Below the pieces are notes generated by a model. It saw only the letters and a program-made list of their open reading frames with translations. It made no database searches and was not told the origin of the DNA. From contig JAJPJE010000006.1 in NCBI GenBank assembly GCA_021324365.1, positions 1 through 64,000 on the forward strand: DNA of 64,000 nt, written 5' to 3'. The position numbers were made by a program, and so were the translations under genes. This DNA comes from Terriglobia bacterium (GTDB lineage Bacteria > Acidobacteriota > Terriglobia > Terriglobales > Acidobacteriaceae). This document shows, piece by piece, positions 15,104-23,684 of this stretch. Within the stretch, counting starts at the first letter, position 1. Each line of letters opens with the position of its first letter.

Positions 15104-16618
15104 CTACATTGGGTCAGTTTTGATGTTGGGGTGCTCGTATGTCCCGCCGATGGTTATCGGAATCCGCGCTCCACCGTGACGGTTCTTCTTCAGAAACACG
15201 TTGATGGGTTTCAGCAGGATGGATTTGATACCCGAGGTTGCGTGCGGGAGGTCGGCTTCCATCAACAGCAAGCCATGCAGATCAATTTTTTCTGAGATCA
15301 GATCGTAAGTGCCATGCAGGTGAGCGCTCGCGCCGGGCACCTTGAATCTCAGATTCGAAAATGTCGCCAGCCCATTTCTCAGCTCGACATGGCCAAGCAG
15401 ATTGGAAAGTGCGGTGGCCGGGTCTTCGGTCTTCTTTTCACCCTGGGCCTGCTGGCTCAACTCGTCCATCTTGTACTGCGTCTCGGGCTTGGTGAAGTGT
15501 CCGTCGGCAATGCTGAAATCGGATATGAAAACCACTTCTTTCAAAAAGGGTTCGTGTTGGGAACGGAGTTGCGCAGTCGCATGGAAGTCAACGCTGCCGG
15601 TAACGGGCGACTTTGGCGCACGAATGAACATCAGCAGAATGTCTTCGATCCGCCCGTCATTGCTCACGAAGTTCAGGTCGGCGACCTTGCGGCCCTTGCC
15701 TGCAACCTGCCCCTGCGAGTTCAAGTTGGTGTGAGCAAACGTCGCATGTATCTCCTGCAGCGAAACGTCGCCCGTCGAGCCATTCACAAACGCACGGTAA
15801 TCCGCCGCGAGGTGCAGTTTGTGACCGCTATGCGTGACTTCGAAATCCGGCGTGTCGGTGGTGCCCTGCAATTCCAATTGGCCGATCGTTCCCTGGAAGC
15901 TGCCCTGCGAAGAAAGCATCCCACTGATACCGCCGAAGGAGCTTAGGTCAGCGTGGCCTAGCGTGTACATGCCCTGGATCGGAGTCTGCCTTGGGTCATC
16001 GCTGCGCCACGGCCCCAACCTGCCAAGCCCGTGGAGTTCCCCCGGAGGCTCCGGATTGCGCACCTTCGCGTCGAAGGTCATCGCTTTCCCATTACCCGGA
16101 TTTTGCAAAGCAAGCCGATGCACTTCAATTCGCAAGGGCTTGTTCCCATCCAGGAATTGGATTGCCGAGTCACGTACAGTGACCTGATCTACTACCGCTT
16201 TCGAACCTGAATGGAAGTTGAAGCCGTTGTTCACTCCTGGTCTCGAGAGGTCCATCTCGGCACCGTCAAGCGCGATCTGAACGTGTTTTCCGAAGAGCCT
16301 CGCGTAGCTTGAACGGATGGACAGGCGGGAGATTTTGATCCCGGTCCCGGCGGCCGCACCGTCGCCGGGAAGAATGGCTACATCCTCGGCGATGCCGCCC
16401 GGCGGAAAGAAAGTCTTACGGAACTTCCGAATCTCAACCTTGCCGCCGGTAGCGTCGTGAAGAGCAGCGATAATCTTCTTTCTGGTGAAGGGCCATGCCC
16501 GATCGAGCAAAATGCCAGCGACAACGACTGCCAAGGCGACGCAGACGGCAACGATCCAGGCAGTCCGGTGGCTACGACCCCGCTTCGGAGCAGCTTGGCT
16601 TGGAACTGACTCGATCAT
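15104..16618 (-). CDS. AsmA-like envelope protein
   Basis: 504 aa from the ATG at 16618 with GGAG eight bases upstream. One N-terminal transmembrane helix (TAWIVAVCVALAVVVAGILLD) is followed by a long periplasmic region of repeating beta strands. It begins with ALHDATGGKVEIRKFRKTFFPPGG and ends in an AsmA C-terminal-like section (TALSNLLGHVELRNGLATFSNLRF, HLHGTYDLISEKIDLHG, GTYEHPNIK). AsmA-family proteins are inner-membrane-anchored, beta-rich periplasmic proteins linked to phospholipid transport and outer-membrane assembly. The specific role here is unknown. It abuts the GH115 remnant at its 3' end and lies upstream of no obvious partner. Confidence 0.8.
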   Translation of the reverse strand: MIESVPSQAAPKRGRSHRTAWIVAVCVALAVVVAGILLDRAWPFTRKKIIAALHDATGGKVEIRKFRKTFFPPGGIAEDVAILPGDGAAAGTGIKISRLSIRSSYARLFGKHVQIALDGAEMDLSRPGVNNGFNFHSGSKAVVDQVTVRDSAIQFLDGNKPLRIEVHRLALQNPGNGKAMTFDAKVRNPEPPGELHGLGRLGPWRSDDPRQTPIQGMYTLGHADLSSFGGISGMLSSQGSFQGTIGQLELQGTTDTPDFEVTHSGHKLHLAADYRAFVNGSTGDVSLQEIHATFAHTNLNSQGQVAGKGRKVADLNFVSNDGRIEDILLMFIRAPKSPVTGSVDFHATAQLRSQHEPFLKEVVFISDFSIADGHFTKPETQYKMDELSQQAQGEKKTEDPATALSNLLGHVELRNGLATFSNLRFKVPGASAHLHGTYDLISEKIDLHGLLLMEADLPHATSGIKSILLKPINVFLKKNRHGGARIPITIGGTYEHPNIKTDPM

Positions 16619-16729
16619 CCACTCTCCTACCGACGCTGGACTGGTAGTTGGATGACGACAAGAGCCTTGATGGTGAGTGAAGGCGGACGGACTGTCCCAA
16701 TATTCCACCTCAATCCATACAACCGGAAA

Positions 16730-17116
16730 TTAACCCCAAACATTCACCTGCACCGCGACTGGCCAGCCGTGCTTCTTCGCAGGTTCGAACTTCCACATCC
16801 GAACAACCTGAACGGCTTTTTCATCGCGACCCAGCCCGAGAGTTCGCTGCACACGAACATTATGTACTCGCCCATCTGGACCAATAATCACCCATAGCAC
16901 AACGATTTTCTGATATTTGGCTTCCCGCGCTTCGTCGGAGTATTCCGGAACCGGCACATAGAGCACGCGACGCGCAGTAAAGCCACCGCCGACGTGATAA
17001 ACGCCTCCGCCGATTCCACCGCCGTAACCCGGGCCACCGGGTCCCGTACGTTTCCTTATGAACCACAGCCCAGGTGCCGACCAGATCAGCAGGCCAATAA
17101 AGAGAGCCTGCAGCAA
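16730..17116 (-). CDS. Small TonB C-terminal-domain protein
   Basis: 128 aa starting with TTG at 17116, with GGAGG six bases upstream. An N-terminal hydrophobic helix (LQALFIGLLIWSAPGLWFI) is followed by a Gly-rich spacer (GPGGPGYGGGIGGGVYHVGGG). A TonB_C-type domain comes next: VPEYSDEAREAKYQKIVVLWVIIGPDGRV, with the typical PDG turn, then ALQVVRMWKFEPAK-like residues (VQVVRMWKFEPAKKHGWPVAV). The domain normally contacts TonB boxes of outer-membrane receptors or serves as an envelope linker. The protein lacks the long proline-rich linker of true TonB, so it may have another structural role. Two more TonB_C proteins occur at 22592 and 61706. Confidence 0.8.
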   Translation of the reverse strand: MLQALFIGLLIWSAPGLWFIRKRTGPGGPGYGGGIGGGVYHVGGGFTARRVLYVPVPEYSDEAREAKYQKIVVLWVIIGPDGRVHNVRVQRTLGLGRDEKAVQVVRMWKFEPAKKHGWPVAVQVNVWG

Positions 17117-17406
17117 TCAGGTCCTCCGGAAAGGACCTTCGCTTAGCTCAACTGTTCCGCCCAGCAAAAGGTTACGCCCTGTTTCCAAAAGTTGAGGCCG
17201 AAATAGCATCCTCGTCACCTGCAAGTTTTTCAGCTTTATAGAAGGGTGATGGCTTCAGAGCATAGGACTGCACATTGTCCCAGTCGGGCTTACAACGTGA
17301 GACAAACCCGGCCGCTACAGATACAATTTCCGTCAGGATTCCGCCACGCTCGTCTGCTGTTAACAGAACTTGTTAAGCTCGCCACGAGCAGAGGAGAAAG
17401 CACTCG

Positions 17407-18093
17407 ATGAAGAAGTTCTTGATTGCTGCGTTATGCGTTTGCTTCGTCAGCACAACTATTGCGCAGGAAAAAGAAGACGACCGTCTGCATGAGTCATACA
17501 CAGTCATGAAGGAAATCCTGGCTACACCGGATAAGGGAATCCCTCGCGATCTGCTGAATAAGGCAGAGTGCGTGGTGGTCTTCCCTTCCGTGAAGAAAGC
17601 GGCTTTTGTAGTCGGAGCCAGCTACGGAAGAGGCGTCATCACATGCCGCTCAGGCAAGGCCTTTAATGGCCGCTGGAGCGCTCCCGCGATGTTCGCGCTC
17701 GAGGGCGGCAGCTTCGGCTTTCAGATCGGCGGGCAGGCAACCGACTTCGTGCTGCTCATCATGAATGAAAGCGGCGCGAATTCGGTGATGTCGAGCAAGG
17801 TGAAACTTGGCGCCGATGCCTCAGTGGCGGCAGGGCCGGTTGGACGCGACACATCGGCAGAAACCGACGTGGTGATGAAAGCAGAAATCCTGTCGTGGTC
17901 GCGGTCACGCGGGATTTTCGCGGGAATCTCGCTGGCGGGATCGACGCTGCGCTCCGATGGGGGCGCCAATAAGGCTATTTACGGCAAAGAACTCAACGCG
18001 AGGCAGATTGTCCGCGAAGGCGCGGTCAGAACACCGGCCGCTGCCGAACCGTTGATCGGCTTGCTGGACAAAACCTCACCCAAGCACATGTAG
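17407..18093 (+). CDS. SYLF-domain (Ysc84-like) secreted lipid-binding protein
   Basis: 228 aa. A signal peptide (MKKFLIAALCVCFVSTTIAQ) is followed by one SYLF domain. It opens with IPRDLLNKAECVVVFPSVKKAAFVVGASYGRG, continues through GRWSAPAMFALEGGSFGFQIGGQATDFVLLIMN, and ends KAEILSWSRSRGIFAGISLAGSTL. SYLF domains bind phosphoinositides or other lipids in eukaryotes. Bacterial secreted versions are common in Acidobacteria and Proteobacteria, but their role is unsettled. AGGAG precedes the ATG by about ten bases. A large hairpin repeat separates it from the convergent gene at 18221. Confidence 0.9.
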   Translation: MKKFLIAALCVCFVSTTIAQEKEDDRLHESYTVMKEILATPDKGIPRDLLNKAECVVVFPSVKKAAFVVGASYGRGVITCRSGKAFNGRWSAPAMFALEGGSFGFQIGGQATDFVLLIMNESGANSVMSSKVKLGADASVAAGPVGRDTSAETDVVMKAEILSWSRSRGIFAGISLAGSTLRSDGGANKAIYGKELNARQIVREGAVRTPAAAEPLIGLLDKTSPKHM

Positions 18094-18099
18094 TCGTTA

Positions 18100-18163
18100 G
18101 GGCTAAAGCCCGGAAATTTACATGCGTTTGAAGTGGTGCGACTGAAGCCGCGCCACTTCAAAC
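18100..18163. repeat. Double hairpin (REP-like) between convergent genes
   Basis: A small hairpin GGGCTAAAGCCC (18100-18111) is followed by a 15-bp stem, GTTTGAAGTGGTGCG (18126-18140) with CGCGCCACTTCAAAC (18149-18163), with one wobble pair and the loop ACTGAAGC. There is no U tract, so it is not a classical terminator, though it could still end both converging transcripts. The form resembles dispersed palindromic repeats. Confidence 0.7.
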
Positions 18164-18220
18164 AAGCAGGTACGCTCTTAAGCTTTTCATTGGGAAAAGC
18201 CAAAGCAGCGCCCGATTCTC

Positions 18221-20653
18221 TTACTCCGGCAGCACGGGCAATGCTACTGAGTTCACGGAAGCCGGATCATCCCTCAATTTGAAATAAAGTAGCGTTCCGT
18301 TCGGGCGGGGGACATTCAGCGTAGCTCCCGAATATCCCACGGGCACCGCCACATTGGGCGTGAATTGAGCATTCGACGCGAGGGAGTCCAGCAGGAAGAG
18401 ACTTGTTCCAGTCAGCGAGCATTGCCGATCCGGCGTATCGGGACAGTGGACGTCTTTGAAAGCCGGTACGCGGACTAATGTCACCAGAGGCTGCCATTCC
18501 CCTTTCACTCCTTCCGCACTGATCGGACGAAATCGTAAGGGACCGAACGCTGACGAGCCAAACGCTTTCAGCGGATCGAGCGAGGCGAGCACGGTCTGGG
18601 CGTCCTGCAACACGAGCGAGCCATCTGCGACAGACAGATTGGTGTGAAAAGACTGGTCTGGTCCTGCGACTTCAATCTTCTCGTCGCGCGGAAAATCGGC
18701 CGGGACATCGGTCTTCACCAGAAAGGTCAGGCGACCATTCAAAGGAAGATCGTCTTGATTGGTCAGCTTCATGCGGACTGACGGGTCGGCACCTCCGGTA
18801 TCGACATTCTTGCTGACCAGCGTGACTTTGGGCCGATGTGCCTTCACGGTTGTCTGCAGCGACAGGACACGTCCGTCCTTCAGTTCCACTTTCGCCATCA
18901 GTGTCTCGTTCGGCCGTAGCGCGGCAGCCGCTGCAGCATTCGACGCGACCAACTGCAGGTCATCACGCTGATTGACGCGCGACAGTTGAGCGGGAACGAA
19001 ATGCAATCCCTGCAAATCGAGGCTTGCGACTTCATCGAGCCGCGTACCGCTGAGCTCTCCCTGCTGATCGCCGGCATTCAACTCGAAATGATCCAGATGG
19101 CCTACCTCAGAATAAGCGCGCAACGAAAGCTCATCGTTCGCGCTCAGACCATACTGTTTCATGCTGATCTTCACCGACCCCGGCTGGACATTTTGCAACG
19201 GCAGTTTGATTTCAAGCTCGTTCGGTTTGACCAGCTTCCAATCTGCTTTCGAGCTTTTCCCGGTCCTATCTTGAAATGTGACGGCTTCCACACAGGATGC
19301 AGCCGGAGACTTGAGATGTATCGTGTCTTCGCGACCGACGATAAGCGACGAGCTATCGCTGCCAGTAAGCTCCCAGTTGGCGGCGCGGGAACTAAACAGG
19401 TGATAAGCGGGGCCAGTGAAAGGCTTGAACCCCCAGAATCCGCGCACACTGCCTGTTACTTCGAAGTCCAGATTCGCGCTCGATAAGGCACGCGCATCGA
19501 GCCGGAAACCGCCCTCCGCAGCATCGGCTTTCAGCGGCAGATCCACTTTATGCCCCGACTTATCTTCCACGTGCAGAACCGTGTCGCGCGCGAACGAAGT
19601 TGAGAACACGAGCGGTGCGCCATCAGCGGGCAAGACCAGCTGCGGCTTCTGCAAACACAGCACCTCGTCGGGATCGACAGCACGCAGTGGAGGCAATTGT
19701 GCGGCCTCGATAGGCGGCAGTCCGACGACCAGCACAGATTGAGGTTTGCGAAACGATGGCGGATTGTTCAGCCGCAGATTGAGCTGCTCACCCTTAGGCA
19801 CTGCGAGCGCGGGGATGTACTGATATTGCGGCGAATGAAATGATTCCATCACGCGCACCATATCCACGATGGATCCCACATACGGGCTATACTCGCCGCC
19901 GCCCGCGATCTTCGTCGTGCTGACCTGCCCAATCAGATCCGCGTTTGGACCTGAGGTCAATGCCGCAACCATGGACTGGCTGTGGCCATCGTCAAGCACG
20001 AGTTGGTCCGTGTTCTGCACCAGGCAGGGCGCCTGCTGTTCGCTGGGTTTGTCGAAGCACTCATTGTCGAGTTTAACGTTCAAGCTGCGTGCCAGCAGTG
20101 TCGAGCGCGACTTCAGCTTCTCGGGATTAGTGTCGTTGGTCTGCTTCACGGCAGCGAGATAGAAGTCGAGGCGCGTGCGGTCAAGGCTTGCCCGATTCAG
20201 ATCCTGCGAGGCACGTACGAATGCGCCTGGCTTGCCGCGAACCGCGCCGCGCAGGACACCAAAGCCTCCGCTGGTCTGCGGAGCAAGAAACAGCAGCGCC
20301 TGTTGTGCATCGTCAGGGACGGTAATAACCACTCCCTCGTCCCTGACGTGTTTGTCCCAAGCTTCCACGCGCGTGAACCAGTTTTCTGGCGGTGGGTTGG
20401 TAGACCCGCGCAGAAACGCTACAACCATCTGGTAATGGACCGATTGCTCGTCGGGAAAATCCGGATGAATCCAGATCCTGTCTCCAGGTTGCAGATTCGG
20501 AACTGCCGCAATCGGGAGAGTCTTCCCGTTTCGCGTGACTTTAATATCAAGCTGCGGACCCGCGAGATCGAATGCCGCGGTATCGGACATCACAGAGATC
20601 GCCGACGTAAGTAGAAGAAGGCAAAGGCACATGATAAAACGTTGCCGTAGCAT
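18221..20653 (-). CDS. Large secreted protein of unknown function
   Basis: 810 aa from the ATG at 20653, which starts a signal peptide (MCLCLLLLTSAISVMSD region). An upstream extension to 20713 lacks support. The mature protein is soluble and beta-rich, with recurrent immunoglobulin-like strands (IKVTRNGKTLPIAAVPNLQPGDRIWIHPDFPD; TVKAHRPKVTLVSKNVDTGG). It contains Cys pairs (ECFDKPSEQQAPC; CPDTPDRQC) that may form disulfides. No enzymatic motif is visible. It has no co-transcribed partner: frr lies 182 bases upstream on the same strand. I do not recognise the family. The length and export signal suggest a cell-surface or periplasmic structural protein. Confidence 0.75.
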   Translation of the reverse strand: MLRQRFIMCLCLLLLTSAISVMSDTAAFDLAGPQLDIKVTRNGKTLPIAAVPNLQPGDRIWIHPDFPDEQSVHYQMVVAFLRGSTNPPPENWFTRVEAWDKHVRDEGVVITVPDDAQQALLFLAPQTSGGFGVLRGAVRGKPGAFVRASQDLNRASLDRTRLDFYLAAVKQTNDTNPEKLKSRSTLLARSLNVKLDNECFDKPSEQQAPCLVQNTDQLVLDDGHSQSMVAALTSGPNADLIGQVSTTKIAGGGEYSPYVGSIVDMVRVMESFHSPQYQYIPALAVPKGEQLNLRLNNPPSFRKPQSVLVVGLPPIEAAQLPPLRAVDPDEVLCLQKPQLVLPADGAPLVFSTSFARDTVLHVEDKSGHKVDLPLKADAAEGGFRLDARALSSANLDFEVTGSVRGFWGFKPFTGPAYHLFSSRAANWELTGSDSSSLIVGREDTIHLKSPAASCVEAVTFQDRTGKSSKADWKLVKPNELEIKLPLQNVQPGSVKISMKQYGLSANDELSLRAYSEVGHLDHFELNAGDQQGELSGTRLDEVASLDLQGLHFVPAQLSRVNQRDDLQLVASNAAAAAALRPNETLMAKVELKDGRVLSLQTTVKAHRPKVTLVSKNVDTGGADPSVRMKLTNQDDLPLNGRLTFLVKTDVPADFPRDEKIEVAGPDQSFHTNLSVADGSLVLQDAQTVLASLDPLKAFGSSAFGPLRFRPISAEGVKGEWQPLVTLVRVPAFKDVHCPDTPDRQCSLTGTSLFLLDSLASNAQFTPNVAVPVGYSGATLNVPRPNGTLLYFKLRDDPASVNSVALPVLPE

Positions 20654-20835
20654 CCTTCTATTGTAGGAACTCTGGGTTGATGTGCGCCACCCGGAGAACC
20701 GCCTAATGCGCATCTTCGGAGGTACTGATTCAGGTGTAAAGGGTTAAGACAACCCTCTACTCCGGCCGTGACATGCGATTTCTAACGTCTAGACACAAAG
20801 AGCGGCCGCTCTCAAATGTTGTCTTTTCTTGGAAC

Positions 20836-21426
20836 CTACTTCAGCTCAAGCACTTCCTTTTCTTTGACCTTGCTCATTTCTTCCATCTTCTTGATCTCGT
20901 CGTCGGTGAGCTTCTGAATCTCTTCCAACGAGCGCCGCTCCTCGTCCTCGGTGATCTTTTTATCTTTCAGTGCTTTCTTGATGGCTTCATTGCCGTCACG
21001 GCGGACATTGCGCACCGCAGTGCGATGGTCTTCGAGCAAGCGATGGAGGTGCTTCACCATGTCTTTGCGACGTTCTTCGGTAAGCGGCGGGACCGGCACG
21101 CGAATGATCTTGCCGTCATTCATCGGGTTCAAGCCCAGCTCCGAGCTGCGAATCGCTTTTTCAATTCCAGGTAGAGATGTTGGGTCGAAAGGCTGGACGG
21201 TGATCAACTGCGCTTCCGGGGCATGTACCTGAGCGACCTGGTTCAAGGGCATCATGGAGCCGTAGTACTCGATCTGGACATTGTCTAGCATGTGTACCGA
21301 CGCACGGCCCGTGCGCACACCCGCCATTTCACGACGAAAATCCTCAACTGCCTTTTCCATGCGGGACTTTAATTGTCCATACGTGTCTTTCAGTGCGGCA
21401 ACGGCAGCCATGGTCGATTGCGCCAT
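20836..21426 (-). CDS. frr: Ribosome recycling factor
   Basis: 196 aa from the ATG at 21426, which has GGAG seven bases upstream; the frame extends to 21453 without a better signal. RRF releases ribosomes from mRNA after termination together with EF-G. Family features seen: [21 protein letters not shown] (domain I helix with the conserved TGRAS), LNQVAQV, a [16 protein letters not shown] segment, [23 protein letters not shown] (the universal PPLTEERR), and the long C-terminal helix ending VKEKEV. It sits downstream of pyrH, the usual bacterial order. Confidence 0.97.
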   Translation of the reverse strand: MAQSTMAAVAALKDTYGQLKSRMEKAVEDFRREMAGVRTGRASVHMLDNVQIEYYGSMMPLNQVAQVHAPEAQLITVQPFDPTSLPGIEKAIRSSELGLNPMNDGKIIRVPVPPLTEERRKDMVKHLHRLLEDHRTAVRNVRRDGNEAIKKALKDKKITEDEERRSLEEIQKLTDDEIKKMEEMSKVKEKEVLELK

Positions 21427-21560
21427 ATAGACTCCAGTATCAATGAAATGCAAACGGGGGATTATAAATCGTCGGCGATGTTAAGGCACATTTTCACCGC
21501 ACAGGTCGCAGATGACTGAGACGAAAAACGCTCTGATGGTTTTGTCCGCTCAGTTCCTTC

Positions 21561-22277
21561 TTAAGCGCTCACCAGTGAGCCCACCTTCTCGCCCAGTACG
21601 ACCCGCCGTATGTTCCCGTGGTTGTTGAGATTGAAGATGATGATGGGAAGATTGTTATCGCGGCACAGGCTGATCGCGGTGGCATCCATTACCTTCAAGC
21701 CCTTGCTCAAAACATCGAGATAGCTGATGGACTCGAACATCTTGGCGTCTTTTACCAGCATGGGGTCAGCGTCGTAGACGCCGTTCACCTTGGTAGCTTT
21801 CAGGATCGCATCAGCCTTAATCTCCATCGCTCGTAGGGATGCAGCCGTATCAGTAGAGAAATAAGGATTGCCGGTACCGCCGGCGAAAATCACCACGCGC
21901 CCTTTTTCCAGGTGGCGAATAGCCCGCCGACGGATGAATGGCTCAGCCACCTGGTTCATTTCGATCGCAGACTGGACGCGTGTGTGAACTCCCTCTTTTT
22001 CCAGCGCGTCCTGAAGAGCGAGGGCATTGATGACGGTCGCCAGCATGCCCATGTGGTCGGCGGAAACGCGGTCCATGTTCTTCGCCTGCACAGCTACGCC
22101 GCGAAAGAAATTGCCACCACCTACAACGATTGCGATCTGTGTGCCGAGGCTGTAAACGTCAGCTAGTTCTGCTGCGACCTCTCGAATTCGGTCGGGATCG
22201 ACGCCAAATCCCTGGTTTGCCGCCAGGGCCTCACCAGACAATTTTAGAAGGATGCGCTTGAAGACCGGTTCAGACAC
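21561..22277 (-). CDS. pyrH: UMP kinase
   Basis: 238 aa, starting with GTG at 22277, with GAGGA upstream. It phosphorylates UMP to UDP in pyrimidine nucleotide synthesis. Amino-acid kinase fold motifs: LLKLSGEAL (ATP phosphate loop), [10 protein letters not shown], the [18 protein letters not shown] region, [20 protein letters not shown] (UMP site), [13 protein letters not shown], and C-terminal [12 protein letters not shown]. Followed by frr 134 bases downstream on the same strand. The genes that often precede pyrH (rpsB, tsf) are not upstream here; instead a divergent TonB-like gene starts at 22592. Confidence 0.97.
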   Translation of the reverse strand: MSEPVFKRILLKLSGEALAANQGFGVDPDRIREVAAELADVYSLGTQIAIVVGGGNFFRGVAVQAKNMDRVSADHMGMLATVINALALQDALEKEGVHTRVQSAIEMNQVAEPFIRRRAIRHLEKGRVVIFAGGTGNPYFSTDTAASLRAMEIKADAILKATKVNGVYDADPMLVKDAKMFESISYLDVLSKGLKVMDATAISLCRDNNLPIIIFNLNNHGNIRRVVLGEKVGSLVSA

Positions 22278-22591
22278 TCAGAGTTCCTCGATCAAGTCTT
22301 TTTTCAGTGTAGTGGGATAGTAAAGCAGAAGCAAACCCAAGGCGCACAGTGTTTCCGTAAGCGGTGGCGCTAAAACACTGATCGGAAACGGCTTTTTATA
22401 AGCCCGTCACTTTTACTACTAGCCCGGGTTTGTACAACCCGCAAAGGCGTAATCTTTCAGGGCAATAGCTCGTCTGGTGAAGGGTGTCAGGCCGTTCGGA
22501 AGATGAGACAATAGCAGAAAGACGTTCAGAGCGGCTCGACGGAATTTGGTAGCTCACCGGGGATTCTCGCGCGTCTAATTAAGCATTTCTG
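22278..22591. other. 314-base divergent intergenic region with nested dyads
   Basis: Between pyrH and the TonB-like gene. It contains a stem CAGTGTTT/AAACACTG (22347-22380) enclosing an inner AGCG/CGCT hairpin, then a GGCTT...AAGCC hairpin near 22399-22412 followed by CCCGTCACTTTTACTAC. These could be a remnant terminator or a structured leader. No ORF with coding character is present. Confidence 0.45.
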
Positions 22592-23677
22592 ATGGCCATC
22601 ACGGAAATTCCGCCGTCTCGAATGACACAGGATGATTCCGGGCTTGAGCCCGATTCTTTCGAGACTTACGTCGAACTGGACGCACCTTCGCTGCTGGTTC
22701 AGTTGCAGGATGATCTGTCGCGCTCACGCGTGCGCGAGGCCTTCTGGATTTCTGTCGTTGTTCACCTTGCAATCATTCTCTTTCTAGTAAACACGCAGCG
22801 AATTTTCCCTGGCCGGCGTGTCGCCCTGCTGAGTGCGGAAGATTTAATGCGTCAGAAAGACACCACTTTCCTGGCGTTGCCTCCCGATGAGCAGAAGCTT
22901 ACGCAACGTCCCAAAACAGACGTTCTATCCGATAAAGACCGGATTGCGACTTCAAAGAATCCAACGCTCGATCGCGATCAACTGAAGAAGATACTCGATG
23001 CGCACCGTGCGGGGCCACGTGGTCCCGAGACGCCGCAACAGCCTTCGCCAGCACAGGCGCCGATGTCCCCCCAACAACAAGCTCAACAGCAGAACCAGGC
23101 GCCTCCGCAGCAGCAACAGCCGTCAAAGAGCCAGGGCAATCAGACGGCGCAACTGGAGGGTTTGCCACCACAGCAAAATTCTTCCGCGCCGAACCCGTTT
23201 GCTGCCGCGCTCTCGCACGGCAGCTCGACTGAACAGTTGGCACGACAAGCGGCTGCCAGTCGCGCCGGCGGTCTTAGTGCAGGTGGCGGCGACATGGGTA
23301 TGGGACTTCGCGGCGGCGGCAATATCCGCAGCAATATGGAGATCCTCACCGATACCCAGGGTGTGGACTTCGGGCCCTACCTGGCTCGTGTGGTCGAAAC
23401 CGTACGCATGAACTGGTACAACCTGATTCCTGAATCAGCCCGTTCGCCGCTGTTTAAAAAAGGGGTGGTAGCGATCGAATTCGCCATCATGAAGAATGGC
23501 ACGGTAGCCGGAATGCGACTGGACTCAACGTCAGGTGATGTGGCCCTGGATCGTGGTGCCTGGGGCGGAATCACGGCATCGAATCCATTTCCACCTCTGC
23601 CGGGGGAGTTCCACGGGGCATATCTCGGTCTGCGCTTCCGCTTTTATTACAACTACAAGCCCGGGGACATTCCGTAG
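22592..23677 (+). CDS. TonB/TolA-like envelope protein with Q/P-rich linker
   Basis: 361 aa. It has a cytoplasmic N-terminal segment of about 50 residues, one membrane helix (VREAFWISVVVHLAIILFLVN), a charged stretch, and a long Gln/Pro-rich linker (residues about 145-205, many PQQ/QQQ runs). A Gly-rich segment and a C-terminal TonB/TolA-like domain follow (YLARVVETVRMNWYNLIPESA, KKGVVAIEFAIMKNGTVAGMRLDSTSGDVALDRGAWGGI). This is the arrangement of energy-transducing proteins that span the periplasm to reach outer-membrane partners. No ExbB/ExbD genes are nearby. The linker is encoded by CAG/CAA-rich sequence that mimics a tandem repeat. Confidence 0.85.
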   Translation: MAITEIPPSRMTQDDSGLEPDSFETYVELDAPSLLVQLQDDLSRSRVREAFWISVVVHLAIILFLVNTQRIFPGRRVALLSAEDLMRQKDTTFLALPPDEQKLTQRPKTDVLSDKDRIATSKNPTLDRDQLKKILDAHRAGPRGPETPQQPSPAQAPMSPQQQAQQQNQAPPQQQQPSKSQGNQTAQLEGLPPQQNSSAPNPFAAALSHGSSTEQLARQAAASRAGGLSAGGGDMGMGLRGGGNIRSNMEILTDTQGVDFGPYLARVVETVRMNWYNLIPESARSPLFKKGVVAIEFAIMKNGTVAGMRLDSTSGDVALDRGAWGGITASNPFPPLPGEFHGAYLGLRFRFYYNYKPGDIP

Positions 23678-23684
23678 ACTCCAG

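Noticed and set aside
22980-23160. CAG/CAA-rich segment that looks like a tandem repeat
   Set aside because: It encodes the Q/P-rich linker of the TonB-like protein; irregular, not a true nucleotide repeat.
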